Source: Cryptosporidium bovis (taxonomy: Eukaryota; Apicomplexa; Conoidasida; Eucoccidiorida; Cryptosporidiidae). Taken from it: 64,000 bases of DNA. The notes beneath the pieces were generated by a model, which worked only from the letters and a program-made list of their open reading frames with translations, ran no database searches and was not told where the DNA came from. Position 1 is the first letter of the stretch. Each line of letters opens with the position of its first letter. A program made the position numbers and the translations under genes. Shown here one piece after another: positions 31,001 through 41,100 of this stretch. The stretch covers positions 124,001-188,000 of the forward strand of contig VHIT02000041.1 in NCBI GenBank assembly GCA_009768925.2. Reading direction: 5' to 3'.

Positions 31001-33018
31001 CGAAACTTCCATATGTAATAGATATGGATCCTTTTGTTTGTGCTTCTACAAGAATTGCATTAAATGCTTCTTCGAAATGGAGTTTGCCAGCTCCAGATTC
31101 TCAAAATGTACTTGAATTATTGTCCGGAAGGGGGTTAGGAGCATTAATAGGCTCAATGATAAATTACAAACCAACTGATGGAAATTATTACGTCGGACTA
31201 ACAGATTTGTCTCGAAAAGCTGGTAAGACTGGAGGCCTCTCAAATTTACTTGAGGGAATTGGGAAAATGGAAGGAGTCATAGGTAAGGCTTCTCATTCAG
31301 AAGAAGCTGCAAAAGCAACGTCCTCTAAATCTGATGCTGGAGCGAAGGAAACTGCACCAAAGAGTGGACCTGCAAAGGGTGCACCTCCATCCGGTCCTGG
31401 AAAAGGCCCTCCTGGTAAAGGAAAAGGACCTCCTGGTAAAGGAAAGGGACCACCTGGTGGGAAAGGTCCACCAAGTGGAAAGGGTCCACCAAAGAGTGGA
31501 AAATCAACACTAAAAGTCGGAGGAAAGGGTGGTTCTAAGGCAACTGGGCCAGAGTCTAAAACAAAGAAGTTACACTGGGATAAAGTTGAAAACATTCAAG
31601 GAACCATTTGGGATATTAAAGACACAATTAAACTAGATTTTGGCAATTTGGAAGAAATTTTTGGTGTGGAATCAGCAAAACCAAAGAAGGCTGCAGAAAC
31701 TACAAAGAAGCCAAAGGTAATGCAAATATTACCAGATTCAAAAAAGGCATACAATATGAGTATTGCTTTGTCAAAGTTCAATGCATATACATTCCAACAG
31801 TTGCGTGATGCCATTTTAGATCTGGATAGCAAGATATTAACAGTTGAAGCAACTGAGGCTTTGTTATTAATGATTCCTACACCAGAAGAATTTGCAATAG
31901 TCAAAGAGTATATAGACGCTGGTGGTGACCTTACACAATTGGATAAACCAGAACAATATGTGGCTGCTATGATAGGAATACCAATGTTTGGGGCAAGATT
32001 AAATGCTCAATTGTTTATATTATCTTTTGAAAATTCATTTAAGGAATTGTCGACACCATTATTAGAGATAATATCTATTTGCAACGAGATAAAAACAAAT
32101 ATAAAATTAAAGAAAGTGTTTTCAATAATTCTTTCAGTGGGTAATATGTTGAATATCAATACAGAAAAAGGAAATGCAAAGGGCTTTAGAATGAGTTCTT
32201 TGTCGAAGCTTTGCGAAGTTAGGTCATCCACTAAACCAGTGAAGACATTGTTACAATATATTTCAGAAATAATATGGAGAGACAAACCAGAATTGCTTTC
32301 TCTAGCTGAGCCATTGGCTTTAGTAGAAAATGCAATGAGATGTGATTTGGGAGTAATTGAGGGAGAAATACAGTCTCTAAATTCTTCTATTGAAAAAATT
32401 ACAGATACAATGAAAACTGCACAAAAAAATAATGAAAGAGCAGGACCTATGGGAGAAAAGGATCCTATTGCTAAAATATTAGCTGATTTTGTTTCTGATG
32501 CAGAACCAAAAGTTGAAGATTTGGTATCGACAATGAGTTCCGTAAAGGAGAACTTAGAAAAAATGGCTCTTTATTTAGGTGAACCACAAAACGCTATTTC
32601 AAGAATCGTTTGGCCAGATTATTTCCGTGTTATTTGGAACTTTATATCTAATGTCGAGAATGTAAGAAAGACTAAATTGGAGGAAGAAAAAAGACTTAAG
32701 CAAAAACAGGAAAATCTTGCAAAGAAAGAAAAAGCTGCCAATACTGTTAAAATTAGACTTTCAGAGAAGAAAAGTGTTACACAACTTAAAAAAACTGTTA
32801 GTGAAACAAAACCAACATTACAGAAACAAAAAATGACGGTTAATATGGCTCCTAAGGCAAATGCTGTTAAAACTAGTAAATTAGATGAAATGGCAAGCTG
32901 GTTCGCTAGTGACCAAGAAAATGTACAAACACCACTATTCCTCCAAGAAGTAGTTGAGCAGTCGAATGATACGAATATTGCACTTACTGATTTAGGAATT
33001 GATGTCGATTTATGGTAA
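28069..33018 (+). CDS. Formin with N-terminal TPR region (FRM1-like)
   Basis: 1649 residues. Formins nucleate and elongate unbranched actin; apicomplexan formin 1 acts at the motile apex during gliding and invasion. The first ~200 residues are low-complexity Ser/Pro/Lys. Residues about 320-640 carry TPR-like helical repeats (CYSNLGLVCRVLGDCREGVQ, ALGCIFHQAGNFRYALELYNEVY), as in apicomplexan formin 1. A short FH1-like tract of GKGPP repeats is at about 1108-1145. The FH2 domain starts at KKLHWDKVE (1166-1174), with the lasso and knob regions and the conserved SVGNMLNINTEKGNAKGFRMSSLSKL block. A charged coiled coil and a tail ending DLGIDVDLW follow. The FH1 is much shorter than in fungi or animals and has few long Pro runs. 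ATG 28069 is the first in frame. Confidence 0.93.
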   Translation: MNKGTPGKGAPPGAGLGVSKKALGPPKLGGKKSLPVKKNEISKSIPSSHPLPSPTTHSPDVSASVPPSNSSVGPVLNKSSSSLELKDSKLGPPMKSKVPSSTVLKDGDVKGGLTTIKSISKAKTHIQSQSSVQDKIDAATKSSIKTTLLRDENKLYKNNLSNCGSDTVISNRNTFVESTLPFEVGPINRLLFQDRSSSEKSSRKEIMGKNSKLTKREDGMFNLHVSVLDPALTETAEHSLAALTQTFKEEFATRHFTLTTTEKNNLLFGQTARAKPQMINEKFGAMTDSLLLLQKLEESRGGEVHEIQRIIQRLRTTALEKFLKAQYSESMLSALHCYEISRAFLTKYLGHPLEGIMVIELIILAKCCGLTGELKKGEHYLKELRLLIENTILSVADKKNDSKIGTKSDSNVNKNAAMSGNPHNNGSGAPSGSAGSGVSASATVMGPTISCDSSVLCSLVLTTADLCSLYRDHVSASFYFDKYLTLVSEVYGQSDLVMSDAYSTVASYYFRIKNFEKCKELILNCLEIRRAILGDHNKNPPHPRVADCYSNLGLVCRVLGDCREGVQYIMIALDMLMRIYNNRDFPLVQDNILALGCIFHQAGNFRYALELYNEVYRYRKSTLGFEHPDTRFVLELINQLDADTQVYLTENIRNCTDSIFVQDIQRKGLESKESMESSAENYIREIIKESLSKSSKINRMMYEESSILASPICPSIDQLRYRQVETFLIDPKNSKGLNKETKFTTSQTNEMICTSRIRALHGEVFQSLTISSTAILPHLKVRATGPDHLAVSTMLSLPPFAKSERKKLPIINIPKLTRGYPVIGDQSVVMIINEDAQVLLAKWNIPEPCVTPDGKLIAQNETDEETGLPMYLKLVDFSGKEEIEGYFKEPIWIPNAIIPLVRIRNKKKSESTKTQKLIPQMLMGGSRGFPLDIIGFEQKLPPDDILSKITGSRPDVEEIDSIKFPCISFLDSDGLVITKLPYVIDMDPFVCASTRIALNASSKWSLPAPDSQNVLELLSGRGLGALIGSMINYKPTDGNYYVGLTDLSRKAGKTGGLSNLLEGIGKMEGVIGKASHSEEAAKATSSKSDAGAKETAPKSGPAKGAPPSGPGKGPPGKGKGPPGKGKGPPGGKGPPSGKGPPKSGKSTLKVGGKGGSKATGPESKTKKLHWDKVENIQGTIWDIKDTIKLDFGNLEEIFGVESAKPKKAAETTKKPKVMQILPDSKKAYNMSIALSKFNAYTFQQLRDAILDLDSKILTVEATEALLLMIPTPEEFAIVKEYIDAGGDLTQLDKPEQYVAAMIGIPMFGARLNAQLFILSFENSFKELSTPLLEIISICNEIKTNIKLKKVFSIILSVGNMLNINTEKGNAKGFRMSSLSKLCEVRSSTKPVKTLLQYISEIIWRDKPELLSLAEPLALVENAMRCDLGVIEGEIQSLNSSIEKITDTMKTAQKNNERAGPMGEKDPIAKILADFVSDAEPKVEDLVSTMSSVKENLEKMALYLGEPQNAISRIVWPDYFRVIWNFISNVENVRKTKLEEEKRLKQKQENLAKKEKAANTVKIRLSEKKSVTQLKKTVSETKPTLQKQKMTVNMAPKANAVKTSKLDEMASWFASDQENVQTPLFLQEVVEQSNDTNIALTDLGIDVDLW
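31395..31500 (+). repeat. GKGPP coding repeat (FH1-like)
   Basis: About seven GKGPP or GKGPPG units inside the formin, immediately before FH2. They replace the long polyproline of typical FH1 domains and may bind profilin weakly. Confidence 0.8.
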
Positions 33019-33674
33019 AATAAACAAGTAAATGAGAAATAAAGCAACAATAACTAATTATGGATTATTTAATTATGATTTTAGTATTTGAATTATATTA
33101 AAAATGGATACTATTCACATTTCAGCTCTTTATTTTAAAAATACGGCTATGTACTAGTTGTTTCATATGGAATTTTAGTTTATTGTTTGTATAACACTAT
33201 AATACAATTAATTAATATTTTTTTAAATCTGTTTGTTTTTTTCCTAATTTCACATTTGAGAATGCCTGTTGAACCAAAATAAACAGAAACAAAATGAAAT
33301 ATTATATCGTGTGTACTGTATACAGAGAAGAATTTATTTTCAACTATAATTTTAAAATACCTTCAAATTTGCCGCACATTCATTTTTAAAATAATTTCAT
33401 ATAGTTACTTGCATTTTTATGCAATCACATGTTGTACCCCACTAATAGTATATTAAAAGGCGGGTGTTACTGACCACATAATTTAATATTGAAAATTAAA
33501 GTTGAAGGCAAAATTTTATTTGTGTATCTAAACAAGATTTTTTTTCTTATAATAAATAGAATTATATATGTATGTATGAAGAAGTGTGAAATAGTATCTG
33601 ATAGAGGAATAAACGCGACAATACTCACAGAAAATTAGTTTGTTTATTTTAGAATTAGTTTATTGGAAGTAGGG
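33019..33674. other. Intergenic region, formin to NDC80
   Basis: About 655 A/T-rich bases. A single AAAGGCGGG element at 33456-33464 is the only GC-rich motif. No gene or RNA is seen. Confidence 0.6.
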
Positions 33675-35714
33675 ATGGTGGATGGTGGCATAAATAACAG
33701 AGATTTGTCAATGACAAACTATTCGATAAATCAAAATAAATACAAAAATACTCAGTCTCCTTCTCATTTTGCAACATCTTCTTTGTCAATAAGGGGGGGT
33801 GGGAATATTGGAGGATCTGGAAATAATGTGGGAAGTAATAATATATGGACTAATTCATCGTCTAGAGGTAGCAATTCGCAGAGAGGCGGAGGCTACTTTG
33901 GATCTACCGGAAACATTAGTGGTACAGGTAATTTAACGTCTGCCACATTATCTTCAAAAGGAAGAAGTGCCTTTGACAATAGAAAAGAGGGATTAAAGAC
34001 AATACTAACTTTTTTAAGCAAGAGAGGATATCCGAACCAAATAAATCCCAAGACATTAAATAGTCCAACAAGAGCATTGTATTTGGAAGTGTTGCAGTTC
34101 ATAATTTCGCAATATGACTCTAGAATAAAAATATCAAAGCCAGATGAGGAGATACCAAGATTTTTTAAGGATATCGGATACCCAAACACAATTAATAAAA
34201 CAACAATAATTGCACCGGGGGCACCAAATACATGGCCACAGCACATCACAGCAATGTCGTGGTTATGCGAATTGTTAGATTACGAACAGGCTGTATTCCC
34301 ACATTTAAATTATTCAAAGGATGGTGATTATAGCTACGTAGGAGATATAACATTAACAAGTACATTATCAAATATATTCCAGCAAGTGAATCAAAGTGGG
34401 TTTCAGAATAGTGATACAGTGAACAGCAATTTAGACTCTTCAAAATTATTGTCTCAAACATTGAATAGAAGATTAAGTGAAAGTTATAAATTATTTTTAA
34501 ATGGACAGAATGACGGAGGATTGCTTAATGAAACCCTCGAAGCATATTGTCGCGAAAGGAAAAAACAAGCTCAACAAGCTTACGAGAAGAAAAAACATGA
34601 ATTGGAACAAATGAATATGGAAATACATAAAATCAACCACGAGTTACAGGAGGGTGAGCTATTGCTTCAAAGAAATCATACCCTATCACAAGATATATTG
34701 AAAATGGAGCATGCAATAGGACAGTCTCAGAATTCCATTAGGCAAATGGACAATTCGTGTAGTGATAAGGAGAATATCTTAAAGATAAGAAGGAACGAAC
34801 TTAGGGATGTAGAAGACGAAATAGAAAGACTTCAGAAAAAGATTGCAAATCAGGGGATACAACGAGAAGATGTATCTAGAGTTTACCAGGATATGAAGGT
34901 TAAAAGACAAAATATTCGCAATTTAAGAGTAGAAAGGGAAAATACCGAAAAAGAAAACTGGGAAGTTGAACTTAAAATTGAAGATTATTCTAACAAAATA
35001 TATAACATTAGCAGAATTTGGAACAACTTATATCAGGAGATAATGAATATAACATCAAATGAAATAAGAAATAACGAAGTACCATCGTTTATTCTTCTCC
35101 AACCATTAACAATTAATATTTCAAAATCGCTTGAGGATCAAGATAAAATACAAACAGTTGATGATATAATATGTCAAAATTGGAGTAATATGAAACACAG
35201 TTGTAAAAGGTGTATTGTTGAAGTCGAGATGTGGAAAAGAAAACTAAAAACGCAAGAGGTTCAATTTAGTGAGATTATGAAAAGCACTAAGGACACAATT
35301 ATACAAAAGAAACAGGCTTGTGATGCTCTTGAAAAGAAGATTAAAAATTTAGATAGTGATCTTAATCTATGTGATAAAAGGGAAATGAGGCAATTGGAGC
35401 AGATACAGGAAAAAGTTAAAAATTATAAATTGGAATTCGATCAAAAAAAAGATGAGTCTCTTAAAAGACTTGAAAAGGCAAAAAGCAGAATATTGCAATT
35501 GGAACAACAAAGTAATCTTCAAGAAAACTACTCTAGAAACGAAATAATGCAATGCAAACAAGTTATTCAATCTGATGCTGAGTCAATATATAAGATGAAA
35601 GAATTTGTCATTTATAATTTGTCTAATACGTTAAGTTCTATCGCACAACTGAAAAATCAGACTAAGCTCAAAAATAATTCAAAACTCGTTGAAATTAACC
35701 AGATAAGAAAGTAG
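33675..35714 (+). CDS. Kinetochore protein NDC80 (Hec1)
   Basis: 679 residues from ATG 33675 (an upstream in-frame TTG is ignored). NDC80 is the microtubule-binding subunit of the outer-kinetochore Ndc80 complex with NUF2, SPC24 and SPC25. Residues about 1-95 are a Gly/Ser/Asn-rich tail. The calponin-homology domain (about 103-205) shows FLSKRGYPNQINPKTLNSPT, FFKDIGYPNTINKTTI and APGAPNTWPQHITAMSWLCELL, all diagnostic NDC80 blocks. From about residue 280 to the end it is coiled coil with long charged heptads. The loop interrupting the coil cannot be pinned. The basic N-terminal tail that Aurora B phosphorylates in other organisms is short of Lys/Arg here. Confidence 0.95.
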   Translation: MVDGGINNRDLSMTNYSINQNKYKNTQSPSHFATSSLSIRGGGNIGGSGNNVGSNNIWTNSSSRGSNSQRGGGYFGSTGNISGTGNLTSATLSSKGRSAFDNRKEGLKTILTFLSKRGYPNQINPKTLNSPTRALYLEVLQFIISQYDSRIKISKPDEEIPRFFKDIGYPNTINKTTIIAPGAPNTWPQHITAMSWLCELLDYEQAVFPHLNYSKDGDYSYVGDITLTSTLSNIFQQVNQSGFQNSDTVNSNLDSSKLLSQTLNRRLSESYKLFLNGQNDGGLLNETLEAYCRERKKQAQQAYEKKKHELEQMNMEIHKINHELQEGELLLQRNHTLSQDILKMEHAIGQSQNSIRQMDNSCSDKENILKIRRNELRDVEDEIERLQKKIANQGIQREDVSRVYQDMKVKRQNIRNLRVERENTEKENWEVELKIEDYSNKIYNISRIWNNLYQEIMNITSNEIRNNEVPSFILLQPLTINISKSLEDQDKIQTVDDIICQNWSNMKHSCKRCIVEVEMWKRKLKTQEVQFSEIMKSTKDTIIQKKQACDALEKKIKNLDSDLNLCDKREMRQLEQIQEKVKNYKLEFDQKKDESLKRLEKAKSRILQLEQQSNLQENYSRNEIMQCKQVIQSDAESIYKMKEFVIYNLSNTLSSIAQLKNQTKLKNNSKLVEINQIRK

Positions 35715-35970
35715 CATAGTCTAATATATATTAATTAACATTTTTTTTACTTTTTTCCTTTTTTTGATTAACAGTAATTTCAAAGACAAGTTATAAATGA
35801 AATATTGCTGTGTGGTAGGTGAGGAGTACAATGATGGAATTATGCAACTAAATTGTTCGCCTGTCCGCTTGTCAGTTCCCTTAAGTCGTTTAAACTGCCA
35901 CGTTTTTTGTCTCGTCAACTTTTAAATTAGCGTTCACAGAATTAACGTACTAGTATTAGCTAAAAAGTAA

Positions 35971-35980
35971 TTGGCGCCAA
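35971..35980. promoter_or_regulatory. E2F-like palindrome TTGGCGCCAA
   Basis: Perfect 10-base palindrome only 13 bases before ATG 35993 of the anamorsin gene. Its closeness suggests it lies in the promoter or 5' UTR and that translation may start at the later ATG 36032. Confidence 0.5.
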
Positions 35981-35992
35981 CAAGCTTTTGCT

Positions 35993-36937
35993 ATGGTTAT
36001 AAACTTGTTGAGTTTATGCTTTAAAAATAATATGGGTGGAAAACAATTGAAATTGTCGTTAGTATTTGGCTCTGATGAATCATTTGTGCAAAAGGTTGTT
36101 GAATATGTGAAGAATGATTTAGGAGGGGGTGATGTCCAACATGTTGTTTTAGAAGACATTTCTGAAGTAGGTGCTTTTAATAAATCTAGTGAAATAATTT
36201 CTATAGGATTCTTGGTTTCAGAAAATTTGGTTTCTAAAGGGGATGTAATATCACTTGATTTCTTTAAAGAGTTATATAATGTAATTAATCATGGATCGGT
36301 GATAAAAGTTTACGTTGTTTCTTCACAAGTGGATTCTGCAAACGTAGAGGTAATGAAAAACATGGAGAGAAATCTATTGTTTTCAGGATTCATTAAAATA
36401 AAAAAATTGGGGGATCGTGTTATTAATAATTCAAATTTAAATATGAAATATCAATTAATATCAGGTGAAAAACCAAATTGGAAACCTGGAGAGGGAAGAG
36501 TAGTAGTAAATGATATAGATCTTGAAAATTCTATTCCTGACATTAAGGACTACAAACAACTTGGACAGGGAAGGGAGAGCTGTAAAAGCAAAGAAAGAGC
36601 ATGCAACAACTGCAATTGTGGAAGAGCAGAATTGGAGAAGGAGATAGGTGTAGAAGAAGCAAGAAAAGTATATCAAGAAAAAGTGGAAAAGGGGATTGCT
36701 CGTTCTAGTTGTGGAAACTGTTATCTAGGTGATGCCTTTAGATGTGATGGATGCCCATATAAAGGAATGCCTGCATTCAAACCTGGGGAAAAGTTAGAAT
36801 TATCTGAACATAATAAAAACAATGATATTGACTTCATTCAGGAAGAAAAGGTGGAAATTTTAGGGATTAAAGATAATGGAGGCACTGACTCTAGAGATAA
36901 AAATGGGAGAGGTATCGTTAAACTCAATCTACAATAG
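35993..36937 (+). CDS. Anamorsin (CIAPIN1/Dre2), cytosolic Fe-S assembly protein
   Basis: 314 residues from the first ATG. Dre2 accepts electrons from the diflavin reductase Tah18/NDOR1 and feeds the cytosolic Fe-S cluster assembly pathway. The C-terminal CIAPIN1 domain has both cluster motifs: C-x7-C-x2-C-x-C ([13 protein letters not shown]) and C-x2-C-x7-C-x2-C ([15 protein letters not shown]), followed by [13 protein letters not shown]. The N-terminal half is a degenerate methyltransferase-like domain with poor conservation. A tail of about 55 polar residues follows the second motif. The start is uncertain: M14 (nt 36032, [13 protein letters not shown]) may be the true start, because an E2F-like palindrome lies only 13 bases before ATG 35993 and the intervening residues look unconserved. 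Convergent with the next gene, about 95 bases apart. Confidence 0.94.
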   Translation: MVINLLSLCFKNNMGGKQLKLSLVFGSDESFVQKVVEYVKNDLGGGDVQHVVLEDISEVGAFNKSSEIISIGFLVSENLVSKGDVISLDFFKELYNVINHGSVIKVYVVSSQVDSANVEVMKNMERNLLFSGFIKIKKLGDRVINNSNLNMKYQLISGEKPNWKPGEGRVVVNDIDLENSIPDIKDYKQLGQGRESCKSKERACNNCNCGRAELEKEIGVEEARKVYQEKVEKGIARSSCGNCYLGDAFRCDGCPYKGMPAFKPGEKLELSEHNKNNDIDFIQEEKVEILGIKDNGGTDSRDKNGRGIVKLNLQ

Positions 36938-37031
36938 GCAATGAATTAACAAATAAGTATACTCGCACTTATTCGTTAGTTTCAATTATGTATTCTAAGT
37001 CAGATATATAACGAAAAGTTATCCATTACTT

Positions 37032-37469
37032 TTATTTGAATATATCTGATTCAGATACAGATTGAGATATATTGATAATACAATTGTTAAATTCATTTAT
37101 TCTTTCGCATATTTCCGCTTGGTTCAAATCGGAAAAATGTTTCTTATCGACGTTATCTTGAATGTATTTCTCCGATAACTTTATTTCTTTTTTCATTGTA
37201 TCTGATATGCTTGTAGAAAGTAAATCCGGCATTGATACAGGGTCTTTGTATATTTTTTCAAATGGATGTAAAGACAATTGCTGAGAAGCAGGGGACATTG
37301 TATCTTGGAATACTCTTATACAGGCACAAAGCGCTCCTATGTCATCCAAGTATTCTGAATACTTCTGTTTCTCTCTATAATAAAATGGTAGTCTATTTAC
37401 ACCATCATGCAAAGATCTTATATTTGTAGAAATGTCCAGTAATATGCGATTCCAGTTCTTATCTGTCAT
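37032..37469 (-). CDS. Small helical protein, unknown
   Basis: 145 residues, beginning MTDKNWNRILLDISTNIRSL. Predicted by eye to be almost entirely alpha-helical with heptad-like spacing, and with a short HPFEKIYKDPVSMPDLLSTS hinge in the middle. The size, helical hinge and lack of low complexity resemble small Mediator or vesicle-tether subunits, but I do not recognise the family and make no claim. It is short but well-formed: ATG start, varied residues and no homopolymer runs, so I believe it is a real gene. An E2F-like site lies at 37915. Confidence 0.72.
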   Translation of the reverse strand: MTDKNWNRILLDISTNIRSLHDGVNRLPFYYREKQKYSEYLDDIGALCACIRVFQDTMSPASQQLSLHPFEKIYKDPVSMPDLLSTSISDTMKKEIKLSEKYIQDNVDKKHFSDLNQAEICERINEFNNCIINISQSVSESDIFK

Positions 37470-38174
37470 TGTATAATTTGAATCACTATTATTAATATTA
37501 CTATTGTCAAAATAAAGTTAAGAGTGGAATTTGCTACTATTGCATTTAACACAAACATTCACGATAATATTCCGTTTGTATCGTCATCAAAGAGTAGGAT
37601 TCTCAAATCACACTAACTACTCTTAATTACTTATTTCTAATTCGAACAATAAATCAACTCATACACATCAATTTATTCTTTAAAACAACTTCCATTACCC
37701 ACGTAATTTAAATAAATAAATGACGAAATAAACGACACAAAATGTATTCTTTGTTGACGTAATCAATAAAAATAACGAGTAAATAGAAACGAAGGAATGA
37801 TTAAAAAATATTATTAATAAATAGATAACTATTTTTATTATGGTATAAATAATATTAGAAACGCTTCTTGAAAAAATTAACTTTATATATAATTATTTAT
37901 AATAAATAATTCGGTTTGGCGCCTAATAATAACTATTTAGTAGTAATGTCTATGTAACTTGTAATAATTAAAAAAAACGTTTGTATCAATTGATCACATT
38001 AGAAATTTCATATTGCACAGTACATTTTCTCTTTTTGCAAATACATGAATATTGCATGTAAATTTACTCTTTTAGTTCAACTGTAGTTCTTGCTTTTACA
38101 ATATTATTCCCTGTACGATTATAGCTATTTTCTTCCCTCGAAAGAAAATAACACTAACGATCTTATTTTCACTA
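37470..38174. other. Intergenic region with E2F-like site
   Basis: About 705 very A/T-rich bases. It holds TTTGGCGCCT at 37915-37924 and a 21-base A/T near-palindrome at 37891-37911. No gene is seen. Confidence 0.6.
37915..37924. promoter_or_regulatory. E2F-like site TTTGGCGCCT
   Basis: About 446 bases upstream of the small helical protein's ATG on the minus strand. Another member of the GGCGCC-core series. Confidence 0.45.
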
Positions 38175-41100
38175 TTATTGCTTATTGCAGTTTTTTAGGA
38201 CGTGACTGTTAAAAGCATTAACATATCCGTCGGCCAAATTACTCGAACCAAAGTTGCGATTACAATATTCATTAGCAAGATCATTGACATATTTCGCTAA
38301 TATTTCATTTGTCTCCTTGCACTTCTTTTTTGAAACAAATCTGTTTTGAGGATATGCCTGTAACATCTGTTGTTGTCTATACTTATCACTAGAATTTCCT
38401 CTTACTGAAGTAATTAATGACTCTAACATTGCTGATGCTGCAATTGCACCACTTCCAAACATCCCTGAATTAAAATTAATTCCTTCCTCGCTCGTACCAG
38501 TCACAGTTAATCCATTCGGCACCTGATTGTAGTTGTTACTGCTATAACTGGAATTTGAAATACTGTTCAAAGCATTAGGATGATTATTTCTTATTTCAGT
38601 ATTATCATCGTTATTAAATGCACTTTGATTGTTTGAACTACTACTTTGAAGATTATTTAAATTGTGAATCTGATCGTTATCAACAATACTGCCATTTCTC
38701 ATTGTTCCTCGCCTTTTTAAACCTCTTGATGCCAGACGATTTCCATTTTTAGATATTGAATTGACATTATTATTCGAATCGAATGATTGACTAGTGTTGT
38801 CCTTATTTTCAGTATTTGAATCAATTAACATTGAATTATTATTATTATTCTCAAGTGTAAAATCATCATCTCCGTTTTGTTGATGCATAAATCTCAATAT
38901 CAAATGTTTATATTCTTGTATTTCCTCATTATTTATATTTATAAGATGATCATCAGAGTTATACATATTACTATTAATGGTAATTCTATCATTACCTCCG
39001 ATTAAATTATCTTCTTCATTAGTGCTATCCGAATTATAATTATTATTGCTGTGATTATGTGAAAATACAGATGTTAAAAATGATCCAGTTGGAATTGTAG
39101 TAGCCAACGAGTTTTTATTTTCTTTCTTTTTTCTCTGTTCTAAAGCTGCAGTTGTTTGTATTGTAGAAACTAATACTGAATCAACAGTTTCTAACTCAAA
39201 CAATTTCTCTTCTAAATATTTTTCATTTGCATCGCTACCCATTGAAGACATATTATCATTGCTATTATTAAAACTGGATAGTAAATTTCTGTATTTTTCA
39301 TTGTTTGAAACGAATCTTATCTGATTTGCATTAGGAACATTATTGCCTTTAATGGTAATAGGTGTTACTGTATTTGACTCTTTGACATTTTTGTTGTTAT
39401 GATTTTCACTATCATTATTATTATTAGTTTTGTTATCACAATCAATTTCATCAACACTATCAGAATTATTTTTTACAAGATAGCCTTCATTATTACTTTC
39501 ATCATCATTGTTGCTTGTTCTTTCTTTTCTAAGTAAACCAAAATATTCACCTGCCATTGATATAGGTATATGTATACTTCTTAAATCAGTAATTATGTGA
39601 GAAGGATCCCATTTTATGTAATTATTTGTGGTAAATCTGAGTATGTCCCTCTTGTCATTATTAAAATCTTCCTTGCTAAATGATTCAGAGACAAATACCG
39701 TTTTCAAAGGGCCTTTTCTAGGATCCCATATTGTATGTTTGTCAACCCATTCTGCATACAAACCAACTAGTGAATGTTTTTTTCCAGGTTCATCTTTTTG
39801 CAATACAAATATTGGGGCATTTGAAGTTGCAACTGTAATTGAGTCATGGTTGTTGTAAATATCTGAGGACAATCCAGAACCTCTTGTTTTATATATTCCT
39901 AATCCAGAATTACTGTTTGAAGAGTGGCCAGAACCTCTTCTTCCTCTATTTGTTATATAAGTTTTAGCATATCTATTATTTGTTGAGGATATATTATTCG
40001 AAATAACACCATTAATATTGTTATCCTCACCAGAAGAAGACCCTCCACCGACAGCAATATTAACATTACCATATTTAGGCTTTCTTCCTTTTCTACCAAC
40101 ATATTCTTGTTCACCACCCATTGTTCCTTCATCATCACTAAGCATCAAATCATCATATCCATATTTCAAAGACACGAATCTTCCAGATCTAGTTGTAGTT
40201 CCAGCATACCCTCTTTTCCCCCTTCCATTTCCACCTATATTAGCGTTTCCATGAACTGTAGCTGACCCAACACCTGGGCTATTTCCTGTATTATATGGAT
40301 CTGCTTTATAGGAGCTTTTCCCATTAATAGCTCCTGCTAGATTCAATGAAATTAAATTGCCATTTGTCGCACCTTGCAAATATTTTTTATCCAATAGATT
40401 ATTAATATTTAATTCATCTTTTTTATATCCCTTTATTTTACCACCTGTGCCTCCCCCAATAATCATTGAATTATTATTATCCTCCATTTTAGTTAAGTTG
40501 TTTTGAACTAAACCCCTAGATAAACTCGTTGCTCCAGTTGTAGATACACTTGTACTAGTTTGACGCCTTTGTCCAGCTTGACGATCACAATACTTCGCCA
40601 ATGTATGACGAACAGACACAAATGCACTCCACATCGCTTTTTCTATATTTTCTATATTTAATTGTTTGGATGCATTCACATTAACAAATAATTCATCTTG
40701 ATCTATTGGTATCATTCTCTTTTTCTGAAAACCTAGTGAATCTGTTACTTCCTCAACCTGATAAACGGTAAATTTGAAACAATATCTTTTTTTGTCCCAC
40801 TCTAAACGTAATTTTACTCCTGCTTTTGGGACAGATGTTTCAAGTAATGTCTTAACTAAACTTTCTGCATGATTATGTAATCTCTCCAAATCATTCTCCA
40901 TCAAAAAATTACCACCTATTCCTGATAAATTTGCAATTCCACCTAAAATGTTTTGACCAAAAAATTCACCGTTATTCATAATCCCACCACCGTTATTGAT
41001 GAAATTTAATACTTGAGGTATTTGTTGACTAGGAATTCCTGCAGCTGCCGCTAATAATCCTTGTGGAGGCAATAACGGTATATTTGGAATTTGTACATGA

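Noticed and set aside
37891-37911. 21-base A/T near-palindrome
   Set aside because: Entirely A/T, so expected by chance in this spacer; mentioned only in the gap entry.
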